A stretch of 64,000 bases of DNA from an uncultured Pelagibacteraceae bacterium (lineage in GTDB: Bacteria > Pseudomonadota > Alphaproteobacteria > Pelagibacterales > Pelagibacteraceae): positions 85,845 to 149,844 of the forward strand of contig CACDIC010000001.1 in NCBI GenBank assembly GCA_902552805.1. Direction: 5' to 3'. The translations under genes and the position numbers were made by a program. Below are positions 49,400-57,867 of the stretch, piece after piece. Under the pieces are notes generated by a model. That model was not told where the DNA came from. It ran no database searches and was given only the letters and a program-made list of their open reading frames with translations. The first letter of the stretch is position 1, and each line of letters begins with the position of its first letter.

Positions 49400-49954
49400 T
49401 TTTATTATTTTTAAATAATCACCTTTTTTTAATTCCATAACTTTTTTTGATGTCTCAAAATCGAAGCCATTTCTCGCCAATAAAGATATATCCTTTTTAT
49501 AAAAAAGTGGTCTATTGTCATCTATCCTAGCGGGTCCAATTCTTTTCTTTTTACAAATTTTAATTGCCGAAAAAAAATCTTGATCTGAATTATCTTCATT
49601 AATTTTATTGACTGTGTCTTTTATAAATTCATCATTAACACCTTTGCCAATTAAGTAATTTCTGATTTTATTAATCGAACTTCCTCTTCGGATCATACTT
49701 TTGGCTTTACTTTCAGAATAAAATCTATCATTGATAAATTTATTTTTTTCCAAATCAGATAAAACAATATCAATTAAATTTGTCACATCCTGTTTTTTTA
49801 CATTTGGAACAGATAATTTGAGATATTTTTTTAGTAAATATGTTCTTAATTGTTGTTTAGATGGGGCATATTTTTCAACATATGCTAAAGCAAAATTTCT
49901 CATTTCATCTACAGTCACCTGTAATGTTTTTCTCTTATTTCTTATAGGAATCAT
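49391..49954 (-). CDS. recX: Regulatory protein RecX
   Basis: 187 residues, helical three-domain layout. The segments NFALAYVEKYAPSKQQLRTY (near 20), FINDRFYSESKAKSMIRRGS (near 75) and the FDFETSKKVMEL end are typical of alphaproteobacterial RecX. It modulates RecA filaments. It is not beside recA here. Confidence 0.85.
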   Translation of the reverse strand: MIPIRNKRKTLQVTVDEMRNFALAYVEKYAPSKQQLRTYLLKKYLKLSVPNVKKQDVTNLIDIVLSDLEKNKFINDRFYSESKAKSMIRRGSSINKIRNYLIGKGVNDEFIKDTVNKINEDNSDQDFFSAIKICKKKRIGPARIDDNRPLFYKKDISLLARNGFDFETSKKVMELKKGDYLKIIKLL

Positions 49955-49982
49955 TGTAAGATCTAATATAATATAATTTAAA

Positions 49983-50456
49983 ATGATCGAACAAATTTAT
50001 GCTTACTTTACAATTGAAATTCTCTACTTCTGGGTGAATTTAGGAGTTTTGCCTTTTTGGTTGGTATTAATATTTTTCCCACAATCAAACTTTACAAAAT
50101 ATTTCGTTACTTCAATTTTTCCAATCACATTATTAGGAAGTGCTTACATATTTGTACTTTATAAAGCTTATTTAAGTGCTTATGATTTCGATAGTAATTT
50201 TGAATTATATTTAAGTATTAGTAATTTATCAGGTTTGTTTTCAAGTAATATTTTTTTAATGTTATTTTGGATCCACTTTGTATCAATTAATTTATTCGTT
50301 GGTGGTTGGATTGTAAGAGACTCACAAAAGTTTTTTATCAATAAGGTTCTTGTTGGCATCCCATTAATAATCACTTATTTAATTGGTCCTTTGGGCATCT
50401 TTATTTATTGGCTGATTAGAATATTTTACGCAAAAAGTATTAACTTATATGAGTAA
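49983..50456 (+). CDS. ABA4-like (DUF4281) membrane protein
   Basis: 157 residues with four predicted helices. LPFWLVLIFFPQSNFTKYF (near 20), FVSINLFVGGWIVRDSQ (near 101) and LIGPLGIFIYWLIRIFYAK (near 131) match the ABA4-like family, known in plants for a step in neoxanthin/abscisic acid formation; the bacterial role is unknown. It overlaps the next gene by 8 bases. Divergent from recX. Confidence 0.78.
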   Translation: MIEQIYAYFTIEILYFWVNLGVLPFWLVLIFFPQSNFTKYFVTSIFPITLLGSAYIFVLYKAYLSAYDFDSNFELYLSISNLSGLFSSNIFLMLFWIHFVSINLFVGGWIVRDSQKFFINKVLVGIPLIITYLIGPLGIFIYWLIRIFYAKSINLYE

Positions 50457-51033
50457 AATCATCGATTTTTACTTCGATTTTATTAGTCCATATTCTTACA
50501 TTGCCTATAAAAAAATTAAATCAATGCAAAATAAAAACGGGGTAGATTTTAATTATAAACCTATTTTGCTAGGTGGTTTACATAAGTTAGGTAACATAAC
50601 CGCTCCTGCTTTTAATGAGCGAAAAATGAAAAATATGAAGAATGATTGCGAAATTATAGCTAACAAAAATAATATATCTTTCAAATGGAACGAAAAATTT
50701 CCAATTAATACCCTTTATTTAATGAGAGGATTTATTTCAATTGATGCAAATAAAAAAAGTGAATACTTTGATATCTGTTTTGATGCCTATTGGAAAAATA
50801 ATATAGATATTTCAATCGAAACTAACGTAAACGAAATTTTAGATAATTGTAAAATTGATAAAAAAAAATTTTTTGAAGATATAAGTAATCAAAAAGTTAA
50901 AGACGAATTAAAAAGTTTAACTGACAAAGCTTTTCAAAATGATGTATTCGGTGCTCCAACTTTCATAGTTAACAATAAACTTTTTTGGGGACAAGATAGA
51001 CTTGAATATGCTTTAGAAGAGTGTGTTTCTTAA
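50449..51033 (+). CDS. DsbA-family 2-hydroxychromene-2-carboxylate isomerase-like protein
   Basis: 194 residues. The N-terminal FYFDFISPYSYIAYKKI contains the SPYSY motif of the GST-kappa/HCCA isomerase subgroup, with Ser in place of the thioredoxin cysteine. The C-terminal DVFGAPTFIVNNKLFWGQDR holds the cis-proline. It probably isomerises with glutathione; the substrate is unknown. It converges with the rhodanese gene (4-base overlap). Confidence 0.85.
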   Translation: MSKIIDFYFDFISPYSYIAYKKIKSMQNKNGVDFNYKPILLGGLHKLGNITAPAFNERKMKNMKNDCEIIANKNNISFKWNEKFPINTLYLMRGFISIDANKKSEYFDICFDAYWKNNIDISIETNVNEILDNCKIDKKKFFEDISNQKVKDELKSLTDKAFQNDVFGAPTFIVNNKLFWGQDRLEYALEECVS

Positions 51034-51413
51034 ACAATCTTAAATTTACTATTTCTAATAGCTCCAAACCCACCATCAATGTGTGAAACTTTTTCAAACC
51101 CCATATCTTTGAGAGTTTTTGCAGCCAATGCTGATCTCATACCGCCAGCACAGAAAAGAACCATTTCTTTTTTCATATCTAATTTACCATCTTTAAAATA
51201 TGGACTATCAGGATCTAACCAAAACTCTAACATTCCTCGCGGAATATGATTTGAATTTTCAACTCGCCCATCTCTTTCAAGTTCTCTTATATCTCTAATA
51301 TCAATTAGATTACATTTATCTTCATTCATCATTGATAATGCTTCGTCTGGTGAAATTGTTTTAATTTCGCTTAAAGCTTCTGTGACTAATGTTTTTGACG
51401 ATTTTATATTCAT
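51030..51413 (-). CDS. Rhodanese-like sulfurtransferase
   Basis: 127 residues, a single rhodanese domain with active-site Cys88 in LFCAGGMRS. The segments NLIDIRDIRELERDGRV and HIPRGMLEFWLDPDS are typical. It transfers sulfane sulfur or handles thiosulfate or persulfide. No operon partner is on this strand. Confidence 0.88.
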   Translation of the reverse strand: MNIKSSKTLVTEALSEIKTISPDEALSMMNEDKCNLIDIRDIRELERDGRVENSNHIPRGMLEFWLDPDSPYFKDGKLDMKKEMVLFCAGGMRSALAAKTLKDMGFEKVSHIDGGFGAIRNSKFKIV

Positions 51414-51460
51414 AGAACTAAATTTATTATATAGTTTTTTTTGAAATCACATAAATAAAA

Positions 51461-52453
51461 ATGAATAAAATTTGTATCGTTTATACTCATCATAAATTAG
51501 GTGATTTAATCTGGCAATTACCCTACATAAAAGCTATCAGTCAACATCATCAAACAAATATAGATCTAATTGTTAGAGAAAAAACCCAAGCCCAAAATAT
51601 ACTTAAAGACCTTAAACATATAAATCAAATTTTTTACAATGATTTCAGAAAAGGCTTATTTTATTGGTTAGATGTTTTTAAACTAAAGAAAATATTTGAT
51701 ACAGAAAAATATGACTATGTATATATTTTAGATAAAGTGAATAAACCTGCAATAGCTGCAAAATTATCAGGTATTCAAAATATAATTGCCCCAGGCATAA
51801 AAAATCAAAAAAAATGGATCACTTCTAAAAATTATCTTAATGAAGATGATTGGAATTTAAATTATTCAGAACAATCACAGAAATTTTTAAAGATAAATTC
51901 AATTAACTTAAATGATAAATTCCCCTCTTTAGAGATTGATACTGAAAGATTAAAACAAGGTAATGACGATCTTCTAGTCAAAGGAAAAAAGATTGCATTT
52001 GGAGTGGACTCTTTTGAGGATTTTAAGATGTGGTTTGAGGAGGATTTTGTTGAACTAGCAAGTTTACTATACGACAAAGGATTATGTGATTATATTTATT
52101 TAATTTGCGGTCCAGATAAATCCCATATAGCTAAAAAAATTATAGATAGCTCAAAAAAACAATATTTTATTGATTGTTCAAACAAAGATCTTCAGGGAGT
52201 AATTTTGGCAATTAAAAATTCTGATTTTTATATTGGAAATAATTCTGGCCCTTTAAACTTATCTGCAGCTTTAGGAATAAAAACCTTCGGTCTTATAGCT
52301 AATGATCCTGTCAGTGAACTTAAATATAGTAATATTAAACCTATTACCCCAGAGGGTTACGTTGATAATATTTGGATTAGAGACAGGATTGGTATGAAAA
52401 AACTTAAACCAAATTATGTTTTTAATCAAATTCAAAAAAATTTGTCGTCATAG
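51461..52453 (+). CDS. Glycosyltransferase family 9 (heptosyltransferase-like)
   Basis: 330 residues, GT-B fold. N-terminal HHKLGDLIWQLPYIKAISQH and C-terminal IKNSDFYIGNNSGPLNLSAA carry GT9 features (GD near 15; the GNxSGP donor site near 260). It likely adds heptose or another sugar to surface lipopolysaccharide. It is followed 37 bases later by a strong terminator. Confidence 0.85.
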   Translation: MNKICIVYTHHKLGDLIWQLPYIKAISQHHQTNIDLIVREKTQAQNILKDLKHINQIFYNDFRKGLFYWLDVFKLKKIFDTEKYDYVYILDKVNKPAIAAKLSGIQNIIAPGIKNQKKWITSKNYLNEDDWNLNYSEQSQKFLKINSINLNDKFPSLEIDTERLKQGNDDLLVKGKKIAFGVDSFEDFKMWFEEDFVELASLLYDKGLCDYIYLICGPDKSHIAKKIIDSSKKQYFIDCSNKDLQGVILAIKNSDFYIGNNSGPLNLSAALGIKTFGLIANDPVSELKYSNIKPITPEGYVDNIWIRDRIGMKKLKPNYVFNQIQKNLSS

Positions 52454-52490
52454 AGTTTCACTGCTACTTAAAAATATAATCAATAAATAA

Positions 52491-52520
52491 AAAAGCCCCT
52501 TGAGGGAGGGGCTTTTTTTT
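52491..52520 (+). terminator. Bidirectional rho-independent terminator
   Basis: AAAAGCCCCT pairs with AGGGGCTTTT (10 bp) around loop TGAGGG, followed by eight Ts in total on the plus strand. The minus strand also reads a T-rich 3' side. It ends the GT9 gene and could end transcripts arriving from amtB. Confidence 0.9.
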
Positions 52521-52612
52521 CGTTTAACTAACTTTAAGAGAGAATTTTAGGGACCCTCCGATGAGTAATCGCGGAGATACACAGAGAGCGAAGAGTCCCT
52601 TATTGTTAACAA
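52521..52612 (-). ncRNA. Candidate structured 3' UTR element or sRNA downstream of amtB
   Basis: Positions 52549-52600 are 29/52 G+C in a genome region near 30 percent. The outer arms AGGGAC/GTCCCT close the element, and an inner hairpin is formed by CTCCG and CGGAG. On the minus strand it lies between the amtB stop and the terminator at 52491-52520, so a discrete RNA of about 120 nt could accumulate. It matches no RNA family that I recognise. The strand is inferred from the terminator order. Confidence 0.5.
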
Positions 52613-53914
52613 TTAGTCACGTATTGCATATGCAATCACGCCAGTTTCAGTGACATCAGTACCTTTGGTTTCAGCTTCTTTACTTAACCTTAGGCCAATT
52701 GTTGCCTTGATAGCGCTAAACACTATGTAAGCTACAATAAACACAAATATGTTTACTGATAATACACCAATTAACTGGGTACTAAAATTTGCACCAGAAT
52801 TTGTTGCAGGTACAATTAACGTACCCCAAATTCCAGCAAATAAGTGGGCAGGAATAGCACCAACTACATCATCAATTTTTAGAGAGAATAATAGTTTAGT
52901 ACCATATACTACGATTAATCCACCAACAGCACCAATTAAAATTGCAGCAAATGGTGATGGTAATAATGGTTCTGCAGTTACAGCAACCAAACCACCGATA
53001 CATCCATTTAACATTTGAACTACGTCAGTTTTACCATAATGCAATCTTGTTATAACTGCTGCACCCATAACACCACCTGCACCAGCAAGGAATGTGTTCA
53101 TGAATATTTTTGATACAGCGATTGCATCCGTAGCAGTTCCCATTGCTAATTGTGAACCACCATTAAATCCAAACCAACCTAGCCATAAAATAAATACTCC
53201 AATCGTTACTAATGGTATCGAAGATGCTGCAAACGGTTTAAGCGGTGCTGGAGCCCCAGATTTAGTAAATCTTCCTAATCTTGGACCAATTATCATTGCA
53301 CCAGCTAAAGCAGCTGCACCACCAGTTGAGTGTACTAAAGTTGAACCAGCAAAATCAGAAAATCCTAACTCTGCTAACCAGCCTCCACCCCACTGCCAAC
53401 CCATCACGATTGGATAAATAATTCCTGATAGAACTGCAGCAAATGTAAAGAATGGCCATAATTTAATTCTTTCAGCCATTGTACCTGATACGATTGAAAC
53501 AGTAGTTGCACAGAATACCATTTGGAAATACCAATCTGAACCATCGGAATATCCTGTATCTAATTTACTACCATCTGCCCACGGAATAAATTTTCCAATA
53601 TATCCACCTGGACTGATACCATAGGCTAAGTTATAACCTACAAGCCAGAACATTATACCTGCAATTGAGAATAACCCTATATTTTTTGCACAAATAACGG
53701 ATACACTTTTTGATGTAACCATTCCAGACTCTAGCATAGCAAAACCACATGCCATGAACATTACTAGAAATCCACAAATCAAAAATAATAAGGTATTAAA
53801 AATAAAACCTACTTCAGCAGAAACTGTTGTATCTGCCATACCTGCACTACTCATGTTCAATAAAAAAATTAAACTAATAAGTGGCGCACTTATTTTTTTT
53901 ATTAATTTAGTCAT
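52613..53914 (-). CDS. amtB: Ammonium transporter
   Basis: 433 residues with signal peptide (about 1-27) and 11 membrane helices. The pore segments GWQWGGGWLAELGFSDFAGS and VHSTGGAAALAGAMIIGPR include a pore His. GWFGFNGGSQLAMG and HLFAGIWGTLIVP (second pore His) follow. It is preceded by a strong Shine-Dalgarno (GGGAGG, 6 bases before the ATG), so high expression is likely. No glnK is adjacent in the window. Confidence 0.95.
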   Translation of the reverse strand: MTKLIKKISAPLISLIFLLNMSSAGMADTTVSAEVGFIFNTLLFLICGFLVMFMACGFAMLESGMVTSKSVSVICAKNIGLFSIAGIMFWLVGYNLAYGISPGGYIGKFIPWADGSKLDTGYSDGSDWYFQMVFCATTVSIVSGTMAERIKLWPFFTFAAVLSGIIYPIVMGWQWGGGWLAELGFSDFAGSTLVHSTGGAAALAGAMIIGPRLGRFTKSGAPAPLKPFAASSIPLVTIGVFILWLGWFGFNGGSQLAMGTATDAIAVSKIFMNTFLAGAGGVMGAAVITRLHYGKTDVVQMLNGCIGGLVAVTAEPLLPSPFAAILIGAVGGLIVVYGTKLLFSLKIDDVVGAIPAHLFAGIWGTLIVPATNSGANFSTQLIGVLSVNIFVFIVAYIVFSAIKATIGLRLSKEAETKGTDVTETGVIAYAIRD

Positions 53915-53987
53915 AAGACCTCCCTGTTTAAAAGAGTGCTTGTATTTTAATAATTCCTAAAAACTAACGCTGATTATGAAAATTGGG

Positions 53988-54004
53988 TATGCAGATTTTG
54001 CATA
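53988..54004. promoter_or_regulatory. Inverted repeat upstream of amtB
   Basis: TATGCA and TGCATA separated by five bases form a perfect 6-bp inverted repeat 74 bases upstream of the amtB start, in the amtB-hup gap. It may be an operator for nitrogen-responsive control; no NtrC or sigma-54 consensus was recognised. Confidence 0.3.
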
Positions 54005-54010
54005 TAGAAG

Positions 54011-54040
54011 CAGCCTTAACGCTTTTTAACGTTAAGGCTG
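54011..54040 (-). terminator. Strong hairpin after hup
   Basis: CAGCCTTAACG and CGTTAAGGCTG form a perfect 11-bp stem with an 8-base loop, 10 bases downstream of the hup stop. No clear T-run follows, so it could be a 3' stabilising hairpin or a weak terminator that separates hup from amtB. Confidence 0.6.
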
Positions 54041-54049
54041 TAAAATTAA

Positions 54050-54325
54050 CTATTTATTGAATACTTCTTTTAAAGCTTTGGCAGGTAAGAATTTAACCTT
54101 TTGCGATGCAGCAATTTGAATTTGCTCACCAGTTCTAGGGTTTCTTCCAACTCTCGCTTTTCTCTTAGCCACTTTATATGTACCAAATCCTGCAATTTTG
54201 ACTGAATCATCAGCTTTTAGTGCATCTAAAATAGTGTTGGTAATCGTGTCAAAAGTTCTCTCAGCATCAGCTTTACTTAGGTTCAAAGCGCCTGATAATT
54301 TGACAACTAATTGTTTTTTGTTCAT
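54050..54325 (-). CDS. hup: HU-family DNA-binding protein
   Basis: 91 residues. The beta-arm sequence RKARVGRNPRTGEQIQIAA near residue 57 and GFGTYKVAKR are diagnostic of HU. It is a nucleoid protein that bends DNA. A clear Shine-Dalgarno (CGGAG) lies 6 bases before the ATG. It is not beside lon, where HU sits in many relatives. Confidence 0.95.
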   Translation of the reverse strand: MNKKQLVVKLSGALNLSKADAERTFDTITNTILDALKADDSVKIAGFGTYKVAKRKARVGRNPRTGEQIQIAASQKVKFLPAKALKEVFNK

Positions 54326-54358
54326 TTTAGCTCCGGTTTTATTAGGTTATTTACTATC

Positions 54359-54379
54359 TTTATCAAAAGTATTGATAAA
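54359..54379. promoter_or_regulatory. Inverted repeat in the hup promoter region
   Basis: TTTATCAA and TTGATAAA separated by five bases form a perfect 8-bp inverted repeat 34 bases upstream of the hup start. It overlaps the likely promoter of hup, so it could be an operator. The gap 54326-54477 otherwise shows only AT-rich promoter-like sequence. Confidence 0.4.
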
Positions 54380-54477
54380 TCAAGCCTTTTTTTAGTATCT
54401 GGCTCAAAGTTATACACAATATCTAGTGTAGTGAAAAAACCTCTATTTTAAAGGGTTATTTAAAGACTTTAATTTTT

Positions 54478-55590
54478 TTAACTAAATAAGCCTAGATCTT
54501 TAAGATCATTAAATGTTGTAAATATCATCAAAGTTAAGAGCAAAAACATCCCGATTCGAAAAAAACCCTCTTGCGTTTTTTGTGATAAAGGACGTCCTAA
54601 CACTTTTTCGAAAGCATAAAACATTAAATGACCTCCATCTAACATTGGTATCGGAAATAAATTAATTAATCCTAAACTTATAGAAATGTAAGCCATCATG
54701 CTAACAAATGCCAACAAACCAAACTCTGCTACTTGACCTGAAATTTTAGCAATTCTAATTGGTCCACCAAGTTGTGAAGTATCAGCTTTACCAAAAATCA
54801 TCGCACCGATATATTTAAGTGAGGATATACTCACGAAATATACCTCATTTGCTGCGTGGTATATAGCTTGTGCGGGTCCTAACTTAACATGATTTATCTC
54901 GTTATTGTAAGCACTTAATTTAATTCCAACAATCCTTTTGTTAATCTTATTTCCAAGATTATCTTCGCTTAAAACCATTTTAGGTTTTACTTTTAATAAT
55001 ATTTCGTCGTATGAACGTTTAACCTTAAAATCTATAAAATCATCTGTTGATAACGTTATAAATTTAGAAACATCCATAATACTTTTAACTTCATTTCCAT
55101 CTATCTCTAAAATAATATCATTTTGTTTCAAACCGCCAATCATTGCAGGACTATCTTTTTGTACTTCATTGATCATTGCAGGAGTAAAATCTTTTCCTGC
55201 AAAAGTATAAATAGAAAAGAAAATTAATAATGCGAGTAAGAAGTTTGCTAGTGGTCCACCAAAAACAATTAAAGCTCTTTGATAAAGTGGTTTTAAAACA
55301 AATAATTTTTTCCTGTCTTCTTCGTTATATTTTTCTATTAATTTTTCTTGATCAGCTTGTGAAAAAACATTTCGATCTCCAAAGAATTTTACATATCCAC
55401 CAAGAGGTATCCAGCAAATTTTCCATCTGGTTCCAGATTTATCATTCCAACCAAATATTTCTTTTCCAAATCCAATTGAAAAATCAGTTACTGCAACACC
55501 ATATCTTTTTGCAAAATAATAATGGCCATATTCATGGATGAATACCACAATCATGATAAGTATTAAAAATGGTAAAATATAATCTATCAT
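54478..55590 (-). CDS. rseP: RIP-type site-2 zinc metalloprotease RseP
   Basis: 370 residues. The zinc motif HEYGH (19-23) lies in the first membrane span. One PDZ-like domain lies about residues 110-200. The second metal-site motif NLFPIPMLDGGH is near residue 310. It cuts membrane-embedded anti-sigma factors or remnant signal peptides. One PDZ rather than two is common in alphaproteobacteria. It is one base downstream of the TPR gene. Confidence 0.93.
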   Translation of the reverse strand: MIDYILPFLILIMIVVFIHEYGHYYFAKRYGVAVTDFSIGFGKEIFGWNDKSGTRWKICWIPLGGYVKFFGDRNVFSQADQEKLIEKYNEEDRKKLFVLKPLYQRALIVFGGPLANFLLALLIFFSIYTFAGKDFTPAMINEVQKDSPAMIGGLKQNDIILEIDGNEVKSIMDVSKFITLSTDDFIDFKVKRSYDEILLKVKPKMVLSEDNLGNKINKRIVGIKLSAYNNEINHVKLGPAQAIYHAANEVYFVSISSLKYIGAMIFGKADTSQLGGPIRIAKISGQVAEFGLLAFVSMMAYISISLGLINLFPIPMLDGGHLMFYAFEKVLGRPLSQKTQEGFFRIGMFLLLTLMIFTTFNDLKDLGLFS

Positions 55591-55591
55591 C

Positions 55592-56149
55592 TTAGATGGA
55601 TTGTTTTTTAATTAGTTCTTTAATTTGATTTATCATCATATCTGGCGATTTCATTGTGGGATATATCTCTTTAGCTTTTTCATAACTCTTGATTGCTTTA
55701 TTATAATTTTTTAATTGAATATTTACAAGACCTTGTCCAGCAAGAGCGCCGAAATGCCTTTTTTCTAATTCTAAAACTTTATCAATATCTTTTTGCGACT
55801 TTTCAAAATTACCAGATAAATAGAATACTGTTGCACGTTTATTCCATGCCTCAGCCCATAATGGATCTAAATTTATTGCTTTAGAAAATATATCTATTGC
55901 TTGATTGTATTTTGACTCATTTACTAAACTTGATCCTTTATTTAATAACATTGTCAAATTTTCATCATTTGGATGTGTGCTCCATATTTGCCAAATTTCT
56001 TGTTCAATTTTATATGCGGCTGAGTAATTTTGAGTTTTTAAATCATCAAACAATTGATTAAGTTTTTTAATTCTTTCATCTGCAATTGAATTACTAAAAT
56101 TTGAAAAAAAAATTATAAAAATTATAAAAATTTTAAAAATTTTTTTCAT
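55592..56149 (-). CDS. Exported TPR-repeat protein
   Basis: 185 residues with a signal peptide (about 1-23). About three TPR units start near residue 65: ESKYNQAIDIFSKAINLDPL, AEAWNKRATVFYLSGNFEKS and GALAGQGLVNIQLKNYNKAI. It is a periplasmic protein-interaction scaffold; partners are unknown. It is one base from rseP and probably in its operon. Confidence 0.85.
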   Translation of the reverse strand: MKKIFKIFIIFIIFFSNFSNSIADERIKKLNQLFDDLKTQNYSAAYKIEQEIWQIWSTHPNDENLTMLLNKGSSLVNESKYNQAIDIFSKAINLDPLWAEAWNKRATVFYLSGNFEKSQKDIDKVLELEKRHFGALAGQGLVNIQLKNYNKAIKSYEKAKEIYPTMKSPDMMINQIKELIKKQSI

Positions 56150-56154
56150 CAGAA

Positions 56155-56319
56155 CTAAAAGTATAATAAAATCAATACTGCTAATACAAATAATAAGGCT
56201 GCGGTTAAAATAACTAAATTAATTTTAACCTTAAATTTTTGGTAAATTTTCTCATTAATCTTTTCCCAAAAAAGAACAATTAAAAAGAATATGACTGCAG
56301 GAATTATAAATTTAAGCAT
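56155..56319 (-). CDS. 54-residue membrane microprotein with two spans
   Basis: ATG at 56319 to TAG at 56155-56157. Two hydrophobic segments (FIIPAVIFFLIVLFW, 4-18; LVILTAALLFVLAVLILLYF, 35-54) flank a charged linker (EKINEKIYQKFKVK). It lies between the XRE regulator (6-base gap) and the TPR gene (5-base gap), on the same strand. No family is recognised. Confidence 0.55.
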   Translation of the reverse strand: MLKFIIPAVIFFLIVLFWEKINEKIYQKFKVKINLVILTAALLFVLAVLILLYF

Positions 56320-56325
56320 ATTTTT

Positions 56326-57756
56326 TTAATTTTTATCACCTACATAAACCGAAACGCCTCTCAGATTTATGTCGACATCAAATTTTTTATGTAAAGGAGG
56401 AAAAGCTCTTTGAGAACAATCTAATCTATCGCAGGTTCTACATGACACACCTATTGGAATTTCTGATGACTTTTCACTTAAGTTAACATTTTCAGTATAT
56501 ACAAAATCTTTAGCATATTTAGCTTCACAACCTAACCCAATAGACAAAATACTTTTTGCTCTACCAAATCTTCCAATCCCTTTTTCAACAGTTCGTGCAA
56601 TACAAACATATTTTTCTCCGTTGGTCATTTTACTTACAGCACTTTGAATAACTCCAGGTCTTGTGAATGCAGAATAAACATTCCATCTTGGACACGCACC
56701 TCCATATCTTGGAATTTCAATTCCAGACAAAGAAAATCTTTTAGAAATATTCCCAGCCATATCAACCCTTAAAAAATGAAATGGAATTCCAGGTAGTTTT
56801 GGATCTTGCAAACAGGTTACTCTATGGGCTACTTGTTCAAAAGATGTTGCAAAAGTATTTTGTAGTAATTCAAGATCGTATTTAAGTTTTTTACACTCAG
56901 AATGAAATAGTTTGTAAGGCATTAATATTGCTGCACCACAATAATTAAGTAAAGCAATTTTAGTTAATTTTTTAGACTCTTCTGACGGAAAAGTAAATTT
57001 AGTTAAATAATCCTCAATTTGTTTAATTGCTCCCTCTTGTGCAATTTGTGCAGCTGCATGAAGTTTTTTTGTTTCAAGGGAACTATAATCACTCAACAGA
57101 AGTTCTTTTTTATTTTTGTTATAAATTTTAGAAAAAGGTTTATTTTCCTCTGGAATAACATCTTTGACAATAATGTCATATTCAGATTTTAAATGATCAC
57201 AAAGAGCAACATATCTTGTACGATTATTTTTTTGAACTTTTTCAAAAACTTTATTTGCAAAATCCTCTAATTTTGGAAAATAGTTTTTATTTTCTTGAAG
57301 AAAGTCTGAAATAACTTCACCTGGAAATGAGTTCTTTCTATTATCAACAATTTTTCCAGAAATTTTTTCAATCTTATTTACTAATTCATGATCTTTTTTT
57401 TTTAAAATATCTCCTAATCTTACAATTGCTTTTCCAATTTTTGGATTAGTTCCTACAAGATCTTTGACCTCTGGCCCTAAAATATCAAGATCCTCAAATA
57501 ATTTATCATCTAAAATTTCTGATAAAGTATTTTCTAAATTTACATCATCCTTTGATGTTAATTGAGAAAGTTCGATATTTAACTTTTCGCAAATTTTTAA
57601 AAGTAGATCCCCATCAATTTTTCTTTTTCCCCCCTCGATTAAATTTAAATAACTAGGTGAAATGTTTATTTCTTGTGCAAGTTTATTAGCTTGAAGACCC
57701 AGTTGACGTCTAAAAGCCTTGATTTTGGGTCCTATTTTTAAATCATTTTGACTCAT
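56326..57756 (-). CDS. XRE-family short-chain acyl metabolism regulator (ScfR/RamB type)
   Basis: 476 residues from the ATG at 57756; upstream in-frame codons to 57969 are hydrophobic and read through the operator region, so are rejected. An N-terminal HTH (about 10-65: GLQANKLAQEINISPSYLNL) precedes an IrrE-like middle part, then a C-terminal domain with a cysteine cluster (CRTCDRLDC near 450) and GLGCEAKYAK. This architecture matches regulators of glyoxylate or propionyl metabolism. It faces aceA across the iterons. Confidence 0.85.
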   Translation of the reverse strand: MSQNDLKIGPKIKAFRRQLGLQANKLAQEINISPSYLNLIEGGKRKIDGDLLLKICEKLNIELSQLTSKDDVNLENTLSEILDDKLFEDLDILGPEVKDLVGTNPKIGKAIVRLGDILKKKDHELVNKIEKISGKIVDNRKNSFPGEVISDFLQENKNYFPKLEDFANKVFEKVQKNNRTRYVALCDHLKSEYDIIVKDVIPEENKPFSKIYNKNKKELLLSDYSSLETKKLHAAAQIAQEGAIKQIEDYLTKFTFPSEESKKLTKIALLNYCGAAILMPYKLFHSECKKLKYDLELLQNTFATSFEQVAHRVTCLQDPKLPGIPFHFLRVDMAGNISKRFSLSGIEIPRYGGACPRWNVYSAFTRPGVIQSAVSKMTNGEKYVCIARTVEKGIGRFGRAKSILSIGLGCEAKYAKDFVYTENVNLSEKSSEIPIGVSCRTCDRLDCSQRAFPPLHKKFDVDINLRGVSVYVGDKN

Positions 57757-57764
57757 ATTTTCTA

Positions 57765-57854
57765 TTTGTAAATTTTGTAAATTTATATTTACAATTATTT
57801 TCCTTAATTTACAAGCTTTTTTTCCTTTTTTGTAGATTTTGTAAATTTTGTAAA
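57765..57854. promoter_or_regulatory. Tandem TTTGTAAA iterons between regulator and aceA
   Basis: Exact TTTGTAAA lies at 57765, 57774, 57838 and 57847, with near-match TTTGTAGA at 57829, so copies recur every 9 bp in two groups. Reverse-complement TTTACAA occurs at 57788 and 57808. This fills the whole gap between the regulator start and the small gene before aceA. It is a likely binding array for the regulator. Confidence 0.65.
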
Positions 57855-57867
57855 TTATAAGATTTAC

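Noticed and set aside
52549..52600. Hammerhead ribozyme or glycine riboswitch resemblance (CCGATGAG, CAGAGAG, GCGAAGAG on the plus strand)
   Set aside because: The hammerhead core needs CTGATGA and a proper stem II; the base at the T position is C, and stem II does not pair. The glycine aptamer core is incomplete. Kept only as an unclassified structured element.
53094..53417. Plus-strand frames opposite amtB (107 and 89 codons)
   Set aside because: They are antisense shadows of a well-supported membrane protein gene with no ribosome-binding site or family match.
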